Shown: positions 23,870 through 35,385 of the stretch, in pieces
How positions within the stretch are numbered: the stretch's first letter is position 1
Layout of the letters: every line of letters starts with the position of its first letter
NCBI GenBank assembly: GCA_029168955.1
Contig: JAPDOI010000871.1
Span: forward strand, 62,001-126,000
Direction: 5' to 3'
Origin: Aplectana chamaeleonis
Lineage: Eukaryota; Nematoda; Chromadorea; Rhabditida; Cosmocercidae
Length of the DNA stretch: 64,000 nucleotides
The notes under the pieces: model-generated
Told to the model about the DNA's origin: nothing
The model's database searches: none
What the model saw: only the letters and a program-made list of their open reading frames with translations
Made by a program: the position numbers and the translations under genes

Positions 23870-25322
23870 ACGAGAGAAACAGCTCGACTAACCTGAATAT
23901 AACATGTCAGATCACCGTTGAAGTCCTCCATTTTCAAAAGCCAGCCGGAGTAGCGCAGCGGCATTCTCGAACCCGGATGAGAATCAATCGGAGTGAAGAC
24001 ATGCGATATTCAGGTGAGGCCGGTCATAGGCCCCGGTCATAGTTGGATGAGCCGACGCCTCCAGCCCGGTCGATACACACAGAATGCATTGGAAATGGGA
24101 TGCAAAAATCACTCGGTGTATCCCCCGCACCCCCGCACCCCCAACACCCCCAACACCCACCCGGTCGATACGTATGAACAACATGGTGAGGTGAAGCTGA
24201 GAAAATCACTCAGTGTATCCCCCGCTCCCCCGCACCCCCACCCCCCAACACCCCCCGCACCCCGGTCGATACGTATGTTTAAAATGATGGAGTGAGGTTG
24301 AGAAAATCACTCGATGTATCCGACGCGGTCGATATCCATGCAATACGTGGATGAGAAAATCACTGGGCGGGTCGATGATAAAACATTGCGTATCACTAGA
24401 AAGCTAACCTTACTGCTACCTCCGTGACTTCACCATACTCGCCTTCACTATTTCTCTGAACAGGTGCAATCCTGTTGGCCACGTAATCATCGTCATATCT
24501 AGTTGGATGCATCGAGTGATTTTCTCAACCTCACTCCATCATTTTAAACATACGTATCGACCGGGGTGGTGTTGAGGGAGTGTTGAGGAGTGCAGAAATG
24601 TTCAAGGGGTGCGAGAGAAATGCGAGGATGCAGATGCAAATAGCACCAACTATGACCGGGGCCATAGTTGGTGCTATTTGCATCTGCATCCTCCCCGCAC
24701 TTTCAAACACCCGCACATTCCTCAACACTTCTTCAAGCACCTCACCCTCAACACCACCCCGGTCGATACTTATGTTTAAAATGATGGAGTGAGGTTGAGA
24801 AAATCACTCGATGAATCCAACTAGATATGAGGATGATTACGTGGCCAAAAGGATTGCACCTGTTCAGAGAAATAGTCAAGGCGAGTATGGTGAAGTCACG
24901 GAGGTAGCAGCAAGGTTAGCTTTCTAGTGATACGCATTGTTTTATCATCCACCCGCCCAGTGATTTTCTCATCCACGTATTGCATGGATATCGACCGCGT
25001 CGGATACATCGAGTGATTTTCTCAACCTCACTCCATCATTTTAAACATACGTATCGACCGGGGGTGCGGGGGTGTTGGGGGTGCGGGGGTGTTGGGGAGC
25101 GGGGATACACTGAGTGATTTTCTCAGCTTCACCTCACCATGTTGTTCATACGTATCGACCGGGTGGGTGTTGGGGGGTGTTGGGGGGTGCGGGGGTGTGC
25201 GGGGGGGATACACCGAGTGATTTTTGCATCCCATTTCCAATGCATTCTGTGTGTATCGACCGGGCTGGAGGCGTCGGCTCATCCAACTATGACCGGGGCC
25301 TGAATCGAGCTGTTTCTCTCGT
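23870..25322. repeat. Large palindrome, about 1.45 kb
   Basis: Left arm 23870-24654 and right arm 24663-25322 are inverse copies almost throughout, around the centre CATAG/CTATG at 24655-24662. Each arm repeats a module made of CGGTCGATACGTATG, ATGGAGTGAGGTTGAG and AAAATCACTCGATGTATC with C-rich spacers (CCCCCGCACCCCCAACAC). The left arm alone carries a 141-bp insertion (23888-24028). No transposase was found; identity is unknown. Confidence 0.9.
23888..24028. mobile_element. Insertion in one palindrome arm
   Basis: Absent from the matching place in the right arm (near 25300-25305). It has its own inverted ends ACCTGAATAtaACATGTC (23891-23908) and GACATGcgaTATTCAGGT (23998-24015). Confidence 0.65.
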
Positions 25323-25466
25323 GCACCCCTATTTGAGATTGCTATCACTCTAGCTTATCACATGTTTTCCCAAGTTCAACTGTTCATTCTGTTACTCAAA
25401 GGGATGGGAAAATACGGTTGTGTGAGAGCGGGTGTTTCCAAATTGACACCTCTCTCCGACACTGGC

Positions 25467-26207
25467 AGCGGACTCCTACAGGAGAAATGACGATCGCGGT
25501 CTCCCACAGGAGCTGTTTTGTCCTGTGGGAGACAGAACTAGAACGAAGCGGTCTCCAACAGGACGCGCTGCCGCATCGTTTCCGCTGGGTCTTCTACAGG
25601 ACAAAACAGCCCCGGTAGTTGATCTGGAACGCGCACGTTGAACTGTTGGTCGAACCCGCGCGGTGTACGATACGCGTGTGCATCGGGTGGAGAGCCGATT
25701 CGCCCATGCAGGTTCACAGAGGCGCCCTTGTCACTGATTGATTGGGATGCCTAGGAGCCGGATTCCCTCTCTCATGATAAGTGAGGGAAGAATGGTAGTG
25801 GGGCTTCATGCCGTACATTAATTTTTGCCTTTGACAAAATTGTCAACGAGGATGTGTGAAGCTCATGCTTCGATAGTAAACAAAACGGAAACTACAGGCT
25901 ATAAAACGGCGAAATTCTCATGGTTCCTACGCGTGCTGGAGTGGAGCGGAGGTTAGGGACAGCGAGAGAGCGGAGGGCAGACGGAGACTGAGGCGTCTCG
26001 CGCGCCCCGAATGATGTGAATCACGACGTTTTATAGAGGGTAGGCGATTTTTGCTGGATTCCTGCGAACGTGATTTGAAATTCCCTCCAAACTACCGTAC
26101 AAGATCCGGTCTCCTACAGGATAATAGTAGGACTCCTACAGGAGACTAACAGGACTTCTTGAGGAGAAAACCCGAACTCCCATTGCATGGGAGACCAGGA
26201 CTCCCAG
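25467..26207. repeat. Tandem duplication, unit 1 (TCCTACAGGA-rich)
   Basis: Starts AGCGGACTCCTACAGGAGAA and is repeated at 26208. Unit 1 carries about 130 extra bases (about 25910-26045) bounded by ATAAAACG and CGTTTTAT. The word TCCTACAGGA recurs many times. Confidence 0.85.
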
Positions 26208-26806
26208 CGGACTCCTACAGGAGAAATGACGATCGCGGTCTCCCACAGGAGCTGTTTTGTACTGTGGGACACCGAACTAGAACGAAGCGGTCTCCTGCAG
26301 GACACGCTGCCGCATCGCTTCCATTGGGTCTCCTACAGGACAAATCAACTCCGGTAGTTCGCCTGGAACGCGCACGTTGAACGATTGTTTGAACCCGCGC
26401 GGCGTACGATACGCTTGCGCAACGGGTGGAGAACCGATTTGCCCATTCAGGTTCACACAGGCGCCCCTTCACTGATTGATTGGGGTGCTTTGGAGCCGGA
26501 GTTCCTCATTTCTTGGGAAGGGGGGGAAGAATGCTATTGGGGCTTCATCCCCGATAGTAATTTTCGCCGTTGACAAAATTGTCAACGAGGAAGTGTGGAA
26601 ATCATGTTTCGATTTTGAATAATTCGAAAACCAGGCCGTTTAGGCTTGATTCCAGCAAACGTTATTGGAAATTCCCTCCAAGCTACCGTACAAGTTCCGG
26701 TCTCCTACAGGAGAATAATAAGACTCCTACAGGAGTATCATAGGACTCCCACAGAAGAAAACCAGGACTCCTTTTGCAAGGGAGTTTAGGACTCCCGGCG
26801 GACTAC
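26208..26806. repeat. Tandem duplication, unit 2
   Basis: Direct copy of unit 1 with scattered substitutions (GATCGCGGTCTCCCACAGGA in both), lacking the extra segment. Confidence 0.85.
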
Positions 26807-26814
26807 TGTAGGAG

Positions 26815-26935
26815 TCCATTACGATTTACGATTTACGAATTACGGGCGTTTTTAGCAATTTTTTTACGATTTACGATTTACGAACTTGTGGCCTAAAATC
26901 GTAACGATTCGTAACAAATCGTAACAAACCGTGAA
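26815..26935. repeat. TTACGATT short-word repeat
   Basis: Runs of ACGATTT/ACGAATTACG then AATCGTAACGATTCGTAAC. A similar field lies at 29505-29580. It may be hAT-type subterminal repeats without a visible end. Confidence 0.6.
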
Positions 26936-26964
26936 AATGCGCTTGAATTCACAACATAGACTAT

Positions 26965-27118
26965 TCTCGGCTCCGAGCAGCCTGACAGTTCGGCTCGTTC
27001 TCGCAAACTGCGAGTCGGCTTCTGTTGCTGACCGAGCTCCTCCCGTTCACCTGAACAGCAACAACAGTGGTCAGAGATTGAAAAATGGACCGAACTGTCA
27101 GGCGGCTCCGATTCCTGT
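26965..27118. repeat. Short hairpin element
   Basis: GCCTGACAGTTCGG near 26970 is inverted at about 27093 (CCGAACTGTCAGGC), giving about 25-bp arms around 95 bases. Confidence 0.6.
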
Positions 27119-28152
27119 TCGGTGCAAATCGGGTTCTAGAAACCTCTGAGATCAAAAAGTTGCGGTCTAGAGCATGGTTAAGTTTGACACTTTTTTTGCA
27201 GTCCTAAAATTTTATTTATCTTTTTAATTTCAACTTTCGGTAAAGCCTTTTCCCCACTATCCTAGAGCTTAGTCAGCAGCAGTGGGGTCGATCATGGGAT
27301 AGGGGCTCTTTACACACCGAGGGAGGAGTTGTCTCGCCTTTTGCGGCTCTAATTCCACTCGGGACCACTTTGATTGGATTGTGTAGTGTGACGTGTCGAA
27401 CTGCGAGAACGGGACAACTCTCCCTTCTGTGCGTAGAGAGCTCATCTCCCGTCGGTCATGGCGAAATATAATAGTACTGGGCTGGGCTCTACAGGCTGGC
27501 CTATGATGCAAATATATTGGAACTCAAAATACACTTTATTGCAGAATTTTAAGGAAATTTCGAAAACAACCTCCACCACGCATGCACCACCAGTGGTTCA
27601 AAAGTGACCACTAGAAAATCTGGTAATTCGTGAATCCAAATCTCAAGTTATCTTTCTCACCTGAAAACACTATTCGACGAAGAGTTTTACGAGTTTCCCG
27701 AATTAAACGTTGATAGATTTCTCTCTTCAAAGACAATTAAGCTTCGAGAGGAAAAGTAATTTTGAAGCTCGGTCCGAAACATTCCAACAAAAAAAAGACG
27801 GCTGTAAAGTCGCCTACCTTTTCGAAAGAGTTATGAAATATTTCAAAAATCTAGAATTTGGCAATTCTAAATGCGAAAGAAAATGACAGGTCAGGTACTT
27901 GTCTGTTTTCGAAGCCCGCAATTTTGAGGGGACCTTCACCTTTTTGCATTTCGGAACACTACACAACCTTCACCACACTTCAACGGTTATTTCCACTCCA
28001 ACAACCCTATATTTATGAGGGAAACGCTTGCAACTCCACTCAGAGTAACGCTTCGCATATAAAAAGGGAGAATCTATTTCTGCATCAAGATTGGTTTTGG
28101 AAATGTGTATTTCATTTATAGGGGCTCCCTCATACAAGGGTCTCTCTCCTGA
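27119..28152. other. Unassigned stretch
   Basis: Nothing supported. An 87-codon frame at 27858 lacks motif and splice context. Confidence 0.35.
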
Positions 28153-28697
28153 AGGCAGTGTTCACGTTAACAAACCTTATTGTAGTTTTCGACGGTTTCG
28201 AGTGGATAAGTCCTCCAAGTAGACGTCAATGGGGAGAAGTCCCCACAGAACACTTAAACACCGAAGAAAAAACTGCCTAAAAACCTATTAAATATTCATT
28301 CACGCCTGCTGGTGTGTTTTGTGCACTGCGAACAAACGTCAAACGAAACGCGGCAAATGGTTTTGAGATTGGAAATTCTTAGGTGAGTGACTTCTTTCTA
28401 TTCTGTTTCATGGACCAAAAACTCTTGAAAAATAATATGGTTAAATGTCTATGTCTGGTTACTAGCCTCTTTTTGCACAAAGAATATTCAAAAATTCGGT
28501 GCCACTTCCTCTAGTGAAAAGAACTTGGGACAACTTTTATCTGACGTGGGCGGGGTGGCTGTTGCACTTGATTTTTATCCACTTCTTAGCCGTTTTTCGT
28601 CGAACTTTCGTTCTTACTTTTCTAAGAGGGACCCAAAGCTTACAATTCTGTCAAAAAAACGAACAGCTTTTTTATCCTGAACTTTTAACAGACAGCT
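28153..28697. mobile_element. TTAA MITE family L
   Basis: AGGCAGTGTTCACGTTAAC at left; right end CCTGAACTTTTAACAGACAGCT before TTAA (28698-28701) is diverged. The interior GACGTGGGCGGGGTGG and GCCGTTTTTCGTCG link it to 19437 and 3553. Confidence 0.65.
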
Positions 28698-28860
28698 TTA
28701 AACCCTAAAACCGCAATTTTTCTCAATTTGATGTTTCCCTCCTTGGCTTCCACTGAAATGTGTTTGGTAGAGCGATGATTCTTCATATTTTCGTATTCAA
28801 AAGTAGGGCTGAATTTGGTTGGTACTTAATCAAGCCTGAAATTTAGGGTTTGTCTATTAA

Positions 28861-29338
28861 AAGGCAGCATACACGCTTGCAAAAGTTGTTGAGATAACTA
28901 AATTCGTACGTACCCTAGAAGAGCCCTCACGAAGTTGGAAGAGTTGAAAACGAGTTAAAATGACCGTATTTGAGCCGTATTGAATCACAAAATCATCCTT
29001 TCCCCGCCCACCGATACGGGCTCCGCCCCTAAATACAAATGTTCAATGCTCGATTACGGTCATTTTGGCTCATTTTTTACGCTTCTGACGTCGTAAGCGT
29101 TTCTGAAAGGGCCGTACGAGTACATTAGCGTCGTTATCCCAATTAATTTGTCGCTAGCTCCGCTATTTCAGCCAATGCGGTACAACTCGTCCGCTTCTGA
29201 GCCAATATAGAACGAACCGTTATATCTTCAATTCAGTTGATTTTTTTCCGGTTTTTTCGTTATCTCTGAATTTTAACAGCTTCAGACCTTCGATTCATTC
29301 CATAAAATTGATATCATTTTTGAGCGTGTATGCTGACT
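28861..29338. mobile_element. TTAA MITE family D1, uninterrupted copy
   Basis: AAGGCAGCATACACGCTTG and GAGCGTGTATGCTGACT, TTAA at 28857-28860 and 29339-29342. It provides the empty site for the insertion seen in 16206-16855. Confidence 0.8.
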
Positions 29339-29342
29339 TTAA

Positions 29343-30419
29343 GTCGTTGTTATCCTAAGTACGTACATATGTACCCCCAAAATTTCTTCAAGTACTGTCC
29401 AAAACAACCTACCTTCGATATGAAAACACATCATTACTGAAGTGTTGAAGTGTTTCCATTATCGAATCAGGTTTGACCTATGTGTGAGCTTGTTACTCAT
29501 TATCAGTTACGAATTACGAATTACGATTCACGAATCACGAGGAATTTGAAAAATTTCGATTCACGATTTACAAAATTACAAAATCCAGTTACGCTCTGCC
29601 CTGAAACGCACCCTGGACGCGCAAAATTTTTGAACTCAGGCTACGTGATACTCGTGAGCTTTCCTTTTCTTTTCCTCGTTTTTTTTTCGCCTTTTTACCT
29701 TTTGTTTTTGTATTTTCTGCTTGGTTGTGGAAGAAAATAGTGTTTATTGAATTCCAGCGCTGGTTAGGGTGATAATTCCCAGATATGATACCAGGAAATG
29801 CTCGAAATATCTATTATAACAGTTTTTTTATCAAATCGCGACTTCTTGCAGTTATCGTTGATACCAAGCAGAAGATACAAGACTATAGATTAGGGGAAAA
29901 AACGGCGAAACACCAAAAATATAACCCCGAGCGTGCTGGAAACGTGCTGGAAAATGCTGGAACAGGAAATTGAAGGCTGGAAGAATAGAAAAGATGGAGG
30001 GACGTTTTTTTTTTATTCAGTGCACATAACCGTTATTACAGAAATATAGAGCGAAAATCGGTCCCCAATCCCAATCTCCCGAAAATAGGTCGACCATTGA
30101 GAGAGTTGTGAAATAAAATACCTCCCGGGTTCGCGGTGCACAGTAATATTAGCCCACACCCGGTCTCCTACCCCGTCGAAGCCGAAGGCTGCACCGTCTA
30201 ATTTGACTTCTCACGATTGGCCCCTCCCATTGAAGATATGTAGGTACGTCAATATATAACGCAATTCACCTTATTTTTTTGAAGGTCGGAAAATGGATTA
30301 AATGGCTTGGCTTCGCGCTTCAAAATTTTGTATTGAACGCTTCGAAAAGAAAAAAAAAGATCACTTTGCTTATTCCAATATTGAATGTGCATAACTGAAG
30401 CATTTTCTCTTAAAGGCAG
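29343..30419. other. Mostly unassigned; short TTACGA repeat at 29505-29580
   Basis: The repeat consists of GTTACGAATTACGAATTACG and GATTCACGAATCACGA. No gene or bounded element was found. Confidence 0.4.
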
Positions 30420-30423
30420 TATT

Positions 30424-30899
30424 CACGATAAAAAATGTGTTTTAGTTTCCACTAGGAGTGGGTAGTGTAGGGGCACACTGTAACGTTGACGTTGAAAGAA
30501 CGCATGAAAACAAGCTAGAAAAAGCTCCAAAAGAGCCCGAACTTACCACTTCGAGCGCAAGGCAAACCCTATGAGCGCAACAAGCGCCCACCGAGTTGAA
30601 CAAATGAATGCTCGAGATCGTGAGATGAGCGATGATTTCCAATCATTAGCCCCAATCTTCCCTTCATTCTCAACTTCTCTTTTTACTCAGGTCAGCTCGC
30701 ATACATCGGCTTCAAAATACGGAAGTTACAAGCCTCGGACAACTCGTCCACCATGTTTCCTTAGCTCAATATTTGGGGGAACATAACTCCGTTCCCTGAA
30801 GGTCTTGTGCGATTTCAGAGATATCATTTTAATCAGCATGGAGCCGTTTTCAAGATAGGCGGGAAAACAGAAAAACGATTTCTATCGTGAACACTGCCT
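30424..30899 (-). mobile_element. Family A TTAA MITE, minus orientation
   Basis: AGGCAGTATTCACGATAAAA at left after TTAA (30420-30423); TATCGTGAACACTGCCT at right. Full interior match to other A copies. Confidence 0.85.
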
Positions 30900-31231
30900 T
30901 TATGTACGTTGATACATGAGTGATTCAGGAGGGTTAACTGTGAAAAATCTGCGCTAAATATCCTTGAGAACAAAGTCCTATCCGTTGACTTAGTAGTTTC
31001 AAAAAATGCGCGTGTAGTACGGTGCACGGGGGCCGTAGCTACGGACTTATCAGAATGGACGGTTGTACATTTCTGCAGGTGTGTCCAGCTATGTATGTAG
31101 CAACAACCTCCGATTACAGTCGTCCGATTTCCAAATTTCAAATAACTTCCCGTCCACCCTGCGATCGACGTGCAGAAATTTGGTTTAGTAATTCTCCGTA
31201 TACAATTTTGGCCACATGCTTCTTCACAAAC

Positions 31232-31345
31232 CTTGATGGCGCCGTCCAAGATTTGCTGAGTGACTTTCGTAAATGCGGGTAGATACTCGTTAACATCTGC
31301 CATTACAATCTTACATGCCTCGCATCTTTTCGCAGTAGCGAAAGC
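31232..31345 (-). CDS. Saposin-B-like protein, internal exon
   Basis: A 114-base exon, exactly 38 codons in phase 0, encoding AFATAKRCEACKIVMADV and on to ILDGAIK. The CxxC pair followed by an amphipathic helix is the first half of a saposin-B domain. The acceptor TTTGAATTTCAG precedes it and the donor AAG/GTTTGT follows. Joined to the exon at 22114, the cysteine order becomes C-x2-C, then C, C, C-x5-C with normal spacing. The intron would be about 9.1 kb. The upstream signal-peptide exon was not found. If the donor were not used, the frame could read on (VCEEACGQNC), but the spacing then departs from the family. Confidence 0.65.
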
Positions 31346-33220
31346 CTGAAATTCAAAGTCTCGCAAATTACAAATAGAGTGAGAAGGATATTAATCGTTA
31401 ATCTCTGGTTGGGCGAAAGCCAATAATATGATAGCCATATCATAAAATTCGAGAGGTTTTCGCCACATGTGAATTTGAAATATAATGAATGAAGCTCAGA
31501 GACAGCAGAGTCTTGCACAGTCGAGAGGTTGTTTTTCAGAAAACGCATTGGTAGAATCGGAGAAACAACCGCTCCCCTTCCTCTGATGTACTCGGTGGAT
31601 CGTCCCCAACCCGACGGCCGTGGCCACGTCATTAGGGACTAAACACAACCTTGGTTGGCCGCCGACATGCATCCTCTAGCCCCTCCCCCTTGGGAGGGAC
31701 TTGGTAGGGTATTCGTCCCTCCTTTGCTGAATGTGTTCGATCGATTGCGGGGGAGCGTTCCCAAACCTACGGGCTCACTCAAACTCCCAGTGAACACAGG
31801 GGAGCATCCCCAAACTGACACGTGGACCAATCATAGGGGTCGCTGAAACATCGACTGGAATTCTTCATTTCTTCTTTTGATGGTGGCTCATGTTTGTTTT
31901 TGTTTTTATAATTGAGAACTTTTGAACTTCTTGCTTGTCCATTTTGTACTTTTGAAGTTTTATTGAAATTCGCGCAGATCTTGTCGTGTGATAGAAAATT
32001 TAGCTTATTTTTTCAACCAGCATTTTTTAGGGAAACCATTGATGGCAGAAAAACAAGGAGGGGCAACCGATTTCTGCAGTATTAATCTAGAGCACGAAAG
32101 GACTGAGACAAATTATCAGGTATTATTTTCTAAATTTTTTCCATTCTTGTTGCCCTGGGGCACTCTCGCCGCAATTATGGCTGTCTTATCACCGTATATT
32201 CGCGATAAATCCGCGGCAAAATCGCGGCTCACTTCTTCTCATAAATTTTTTTTTCGTTTCCGGTAATTTTGCGGCAGCCGCTGGGTAGTTCTACTGTGAT
32301 TTCGCATTATGTTCGCAATAGTTCCCGACCTAGCGATAGTTTGCGTCAATGTCTCGGTAAAATTCAGGTTCAAGGTAGATTCTCGGTAACTTCCACACAA
32401 TTTCTTCTGGAGCAGAGCTCTATAAGGAGCCTGCAAGAGAATTAGGAGGAGAAAAAGTGCTTCTAAAAAAGTGTGCGAGAGATCTTAGAGGGTTGGAGGT
32501 CTTCCGAAGGAGCGTGAAAGAGGTCTCATAAAGATACCAGGTCTCCAGAAGCAGCCAAATAAAAAGCTGTTCGATCGATTTCGTGGACATAGAGTTTGTA
32601 TGGAGGGGGGGTTAGCAGCGAGGTTCATGGCAACTTAAAAGCTGCCGCTGCTTCTAGTCTGTCCCAATGATACTGTTCGCCCATGCAGTCAGCCTGCGTG
32701 ACTAGCGGTGGGCGTGAAGACATTTTCTCGGACGTGTAAATCGATTAGAGGAAATATTAGACAGATAGACAATAAAATCCCAGTTAGCTGTTTGCAGCCG
32801 TGAAAAGGCTCTACCAAAAAATGCCTTCGCGACGGTCGCTTAACACCTACACCGACCGCGTGGACGGACGGTCTCATTCGAACTAACTGTACATTCTTCA
32901 TGTTGCGTTGTGTTTGAAAGCACTATGAATTTCGATTCTGAGTTTTCCACACGAAAAAAAGGGGCTGGTCGACAAGTGTTGCAGGAACCACGAAAAAACG
33001 ATGAAAAAACTCTTAAAAACGCCTCATTTCAGTCAAAGAATTGTTTGGCCTGGACTAGTTGTCCGTTAGGATGAATGAGGTCTCGGCGGTCGCGACCGCT
33101 GAATGAAGATGAGGGACTATATTATGCAAAACAGCATTAGGTAGGATCCAAAGGTTAGAATGGAGCAACAGAGTTGTGAAGTTCTTGAAAGAATTCCTTC
33201 GTCCCCACAAGCAGCTCCTC
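31346..33220. other. Unassigned; probably upstream intron of the saposin-like gene
   Basis: Examined for a minus-strand signal-peptide exon without success. G/C-rich words GGGAGGGAC and TCCCTCC near 31690 recall 38.0 kb. No element boundaries are clear. Confidence 0.35.
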
Positions 33221-33583
33221 TTAAAGGCAATGTTCACGATGATTTTCGTGCCCGAGTTTTTAACATGAAGCAATGCGTTGGCCTCCAAGTGTTTCCAAAA
33301 TTACGAAGAAACGGCGAGGAATGCACTGAAACGTCATATTTCAGTGACATTATTCCCTGGCCTGGAATAGTTGTCCGAGTGGATGAACATGTTCATTGTG
33401 GTGTCACCGGTGGAAAATTGGGTCAATCGAAAATAGAAGAATATTTATCAAGCAGGATTATTTACGGCCCTAGGGAAAGAACGGAGCAATAGAGAATAGA
33501 GAATTGCAAATGACGCGTCCACAAAAGATTTCATTGTCACAACAAACACTTCCTATGATACTCAAGAGGCGGGTGATACTTAA

Positions 33584-34044
33584 AGGCAGCATACACGCTC
33601 GTAAACGTGATTGAGATATTTACGGAAATAGAATGGTATGGCTCAGATTACAACGCCTACGGATTTCTAAGCTTCAAAAACGACCCACAATGCCGTTACA
33701 GGAGTAGCAAATTTGGCCCCGCCCGTATTTTCACGCCCCCTGTATTTGTTCTTTTCCTCCAACGCAGGGTTGCTGGGTTATCTTCACCGTCAGTGACGTG
33801 TGTTGTTCACTTGTTAGGCAATCTACCAACAGTACCGACGGTGAAGATGACCCAGCAACCTTGCATTGCAGGGAAAGAGCAAATAAATGGGGCGTGAAGA
33901 TACAGGGCGGGGCCAACTTCTAACTCATGTAGCGGCATTGTGGGTCGTTTTTGACGCTTCAAAATGAGTAGGCGTTGTGATCTGGGCCGTACGATTCTAT
34001 TTCCGTAGTTATCTCAATCACGTTTACGAGCGTGTATGCTGCCT
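33584..34044. mobile_element. TTAA MITE family C, full length, nested
   Basis: AGGCAGCATACACGCTCG and CGAGCGTGTATGCTGCCT are perfect inverted ends. TTAA at 33580-33583 and 34045-34048, the second shared with the next element. Confidence 0.85.
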
Positions 34045-34048
34045 TTAA

Positions 34049-34531
34049 AGGCAGTTTTCACGATGGAAATCGTTTTTTGTTTTTTCGCCTATCTTGAAAA
34101 CGGCCCCATGCTGATTTCAATGATGTCCCTGGAATCGTACAAGACCTTCTGGGAACGGAGTTATGGTCCCTCGAAAATTGAGCTAGGGAAGCATGGTGGA
34201 CGAGTTGTCCGAGGCCTATAACTTCCGTCTTTTGCAGCCGATGTATGCGAGCTGACCTGAGTAAAGAGAGAAGTTGAGAATGAAGGGTAGAACGGGGCTA
34301 TTGATCGGAAACCATCGCTCATCTCACAATCTCGAACATTCATTTGTTCACGTCGGTGGACGTGGAAAGTGCATCTAGGTGTGACGAGCTGACGGCTGTC
34401 CAACTTTGGGGCCGTAGGGGACCGTTCCAAGCTCATTTTTCTTAGTTTTTTCAACGTTAGGGTTGCGCTAGGCCCCGCAGCTGTCGATCTCCACCAAAAA
34501 ATCAGACATGGTTTTTATCGTGAACACTGCC
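34049..34531 (+). mobile_element. Family A TTAA MITE, full length, nested
   Basis: AGGCAGTTTTCACGATGGAA to TATCGTGAACACTGCC, with TTAA at 34045-34048 and 34532-34535. Confidence 0.85.
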
Positions 34532-34660
34532 TTAAAGCATTTCGTGTACTTCTGGTGCGTTTTTCTCAATTTCTACGCCATTTAAGTTTTGCCCGGGGGC
34601 CGTTCAATCAATATAGCGGATAATCTCAAAATTGGAAATTATCGTGAACACTGCCCTTAA

Positions 34661-35130
34661 AGATCTGAGATTCTGAGATTAATAGCTAAATCGATTGTTT
34701 GGCCCCCGAGTAGAACTGACATAACGAAGAAGAGAAAAACGCACCAGAAGGGCACGAAATCCTTTACTCTCACTCCGCTTCTTTACTCTCAGTCGAACTG
34801 TTTGTTTTGACAATGAAATCGTTTGTGGACCCGCCTTTTGTAATTCTCTATTTTGTGTTGCTCCGTTCTTTCCTTCGGACCCTAACTAGTACTGTTTTGC
34901 TTACAATATTCTTCCATTTTTGGTTAGCCCAATTTTTCACCGGTGACAACCACCGTGAATATGTTCATCCAATCGAACAACTAGTCCAGGCCAGAGAATA
35001 ATATCTCTGAAACAAGACGATTTAGTGCGTTTCTCGCCGTTTCTTTGTAATCTTGGTAACACTTGGTAGCCAACGCATTGTTTCGAGTGAGAATCTCGGG
35101 AACAAAAATCATCGTGAACACTGCTTCTAA
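34661..35130 (-). mobile_element. TTAA MITE family B, copy 3
   Basis: Follows the TTAA at 34657-34660 directly. The interior matches B (GTTTGGCCCCCGAGTAGAAC, GTCCAGGCCAGAGAATAATA) and it ends ATCATCGTGAACACTGCTT. The first terminal bases are missing. Confidence 0.75.
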
Positions 35131-35381
35131 AATACGGAGGCGCATTCAGATTACAGTGCATGGTAGTGGAAAAAGACGTGTGGTTGCGTATTCGCACTAA
35201 ACATGCTGCACGTTGAGACATAATCGAAGGGAAAGTTGTATTTTGCCCTAAAATTTGAAGAAAAAGCATCTGGAAAGTAGAAAAACGGTGAGTCCCCCCA
35301 CACATTATCAATACACCTGGAGTCTTTGTCATACTCTGCCAATTCGAGACTTGGTGCTTCGGGAAGCGGCGGCAGAAAAGG
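35131..35381. other. Unassigned spacer
   Basis: No element or exon was recognised between two MITEs. Confidence 0.4.
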
Positions 35382-35385
35382 TTAA

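Larger units (their letters stand above)
33225..34656 (+). mobile_element. TTAA MITE family B, copy 2, split by two other MITEs
   Basis: Left part 33225-33579 (AGGCAATGTTCACGATGATT) and right part 34536-34656 (GTGCGTTTTTCTCAATTTCT, TATCGTGAACACTGCCC) together match the family B copy at 51447-51932. The two inserted MITEs occupy 33584-34531, at what is an internal TTAA in the intact copy (CTTAAAAGGCGG near 51790). TTAA bounds both outer ends. Confidence 0.8.

Noticed and set aside
23950..23995. tRNA-like A box (GGAGTAGCGCAGCGGC) and CTCGAACCC in the palindrome insertion
   Set aside because: Spacing between the two boxes is far too short and no cloverleaf can be drawn.
25400..26820. CRISPR-like short repeats
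   Set aside because: The TCCTACAGGA words are irregularly spaced within a duplicated eukaryotic block; there are no uniform spacers.
30833..31231. Extension of the saposin-like exon through the full 177-codon frame
   Set aside because: The strong donor AAG/GTTTGT at 31232 and the fit of the distal exon make splicing likelier; the 3' part of the frame runs into a family A MITE.
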